DNA of 7,345 nucleotides, taken from Verrucomicrobiales bacterium. Its GTDB lineage: Bacteria; Verrucomicrobiota; Verrucomicrobiia; Verrucomicrobiales; DEV007. A model generated the notes under the pieces. That model made no database searches and was not told the origin of the DNA. It saw only the letters and a program-made list of their open reading frames with translations. The stretch spans positions 1-7,345 of the forward strand of contig QIKC01000308.1 in NCBI GenBank assembly GCA_003232855.1, in the 5' to 3' direction. A program made the position numbers and the translations under genes. Positions 6,552-7,345 of this stretch are shown piece by piece (within the stretch, counting starts at the first letter, position 1; each line of letters begins with the position of its first letter).

Positions 6552-7345
6552 ATGACCGTACTATCCGCCGGCACCGTCGCCATCGACGATGTAAAAACCC
6601 AAAACGCGACCCGCACCGGCCTCATGGGCGGATCGGGCGCCTACGCCGCCATGGCCGCCAGCTTCTTCGCCCCGACGCGCGTCGTCGGTATCGTCGGCAA
6701 AGATTTTCCGCCCGAGCACATCGAGACCCTAAAGACGCGCGGCGTCTGCACCGATGGCATCGAACACAGCGACGGCGACAGCTTCTACTGGTCCGGCGAA
6801 TACCACGAGAACATGGACGAGCGCACCACCCACTCGGTCGCCATCAACGTCCTCGAAGCCTACGAGCCGAAACTTCCCGAAGCTTACAAAAGCTCGGAAA
6901 TCATCCTCTTGGCCAACATGAGCCCGCGCAACCAACTCGACGTCCTCCAACAATGCGCCGCCCCGCAGTTCGTCGTCGCCGACACCATGGACATCTGGAT
7001 CCAAGCGGAGCGCACCGATTTGAATGAATTGTTAGGGAAAATCGACATGCTCGTCATCAACGAAAGCGAGGCCAAACTATTCATGGAAACGCGCAATCTG
7101 ATCAAAGCCGGCCGCAAGCTGCTGACCGCCGGCCCGCGTTTCGCCATCATCAAAACCGGCGAACACGGCGCCATGCTTTTCGGCCCAGACGGCGCCTTCT
7201 TCCGCGTCGGCGCCTACCCACTGGAGTCCGTCGAAGACCCAACCGGCGCCGGCGACTGCTTCCTCGGCGGCCTGGCCGGCTACCTCGCCTCCACCGGAAA
7301 GACCGTGGATTTCGACGCCCTCAAACACTCCCTCGCCCGCGGCAC
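6552..7345 (+). CDS. PfkB-family (ribokinase-like) sugar/nucleoside kinase, C-terminus beyond right edge
   Basis: An open frame of 264 codons from the ATG at 6552 to the window edge; members usually have about 300-320 residues, so some 40-50 are missing. The ribokinase fold is clear: an N-terminal strand (VLSAGTVAID), the substrate-side glycine motif MGGSGAYAA (residues 25-33), VGIVGKD, the VINESEA segment with N170 and E173 (NxxE, Mg/phosphate), IKTGEHGA, and the PfkB signature DPTGAGDCF, where D235 is the catalytic base. A long middle part (SGEYHENMDERTT, then LANMSPRNQ and DTMDIWI) recalls a widespread uncharacterised PfkB subgroup rather than ribokinase or fructokinase proper. The phosphate acceptor cannot be assigned. 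It follows thiE by 12 bases with no ribosome-binding site, so translation may be coupled. ThiD, the thiamine-pathway kinase, is a related fold but a different family, so a thiamine role is not implied. Confidence 0.9.
   Translation, partial: MTVLSAGTVAIDDVKTQNATRTGLMGGSGAYAAMAASFFAPTRVVGIVGKDFPPEHIETLKTRGVCTDGIEHSDGDSFYWSGEYHENMDERTTHSVAINVLEAYEPKLPEAYKSSEIILLANMSPRNQLDVLQQCAAPQFVVADTMDIWIQAERTDLNELLGKIDMLVINESEAKLFMETRNLIKAGRKLLTAGPRFAIIKTGEHGAMLFGPDGAFFRVGAYPLESVEDPTGAGDCFLGGLAGYLASTGKTVDFDALKHSLARG

Overview
The window looks like a chromosomal segment of a GC-rich bacterium. My best guess is Verrucomicrobiota (Opitutae-like). That is an inference from the large secreted protein of unknown family, the accBC-thiE-pfkB order, the protein flavour and the weak use of Shine-Dalgarno sites; no single marker proves it. 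I see no rRNA, tRNA, CRISPR array, transposase or phage gene.

Layout. Positions 1-2118 are one long minus-strand reading frame (706 codons, cut by the left edge) for an exported protein I do not recognise. A divergent spacer (2119-2245) is followed by a small plus-strand hypothetical gene (2246-2557). A 157-base non-coding stretch with two inverted repeats (2558-2714) then leads into a plus-strand run of five genes: a class V PLP-dependent aminotransferase (2715-3884), accB (3955-4437), accC (4488-5843), thiE (5892-6539, TTG start) and a PfkB-family kinase (6552 to the right edge, cut).

Function. AccB (biotin carrier) and AccC (biotin carboxylase) are the biotin-carboxylating half of acetyl-CoA carboxylase, for fatty acid synthesis. 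ThiE joins the two halves of thiamine. The aminotransferase and the sugar-kinase-like protein have recognisable folds and catalytic residues but no assignable substrate. The close same-strand spacing (70, 50, 48 and 12 bases) suggests co-transcription of at least accB to pfkB, but no shared pathway is evident.

Most worth a second look: (1) thiE lies between two arrays of a 7-base tandem repeat in opposite orientations, sharing a perfect 17-base inverted repeat; the downstream array encodes the last residues and stop codon of ThiE. (2) thiE holds an in-frame 18-base tandem duplication that adds six residues just before a conserved active-site segment. (3) The large secreted protein belongs to no family I can name. 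I found no clear evidence of a new multi-gene system.
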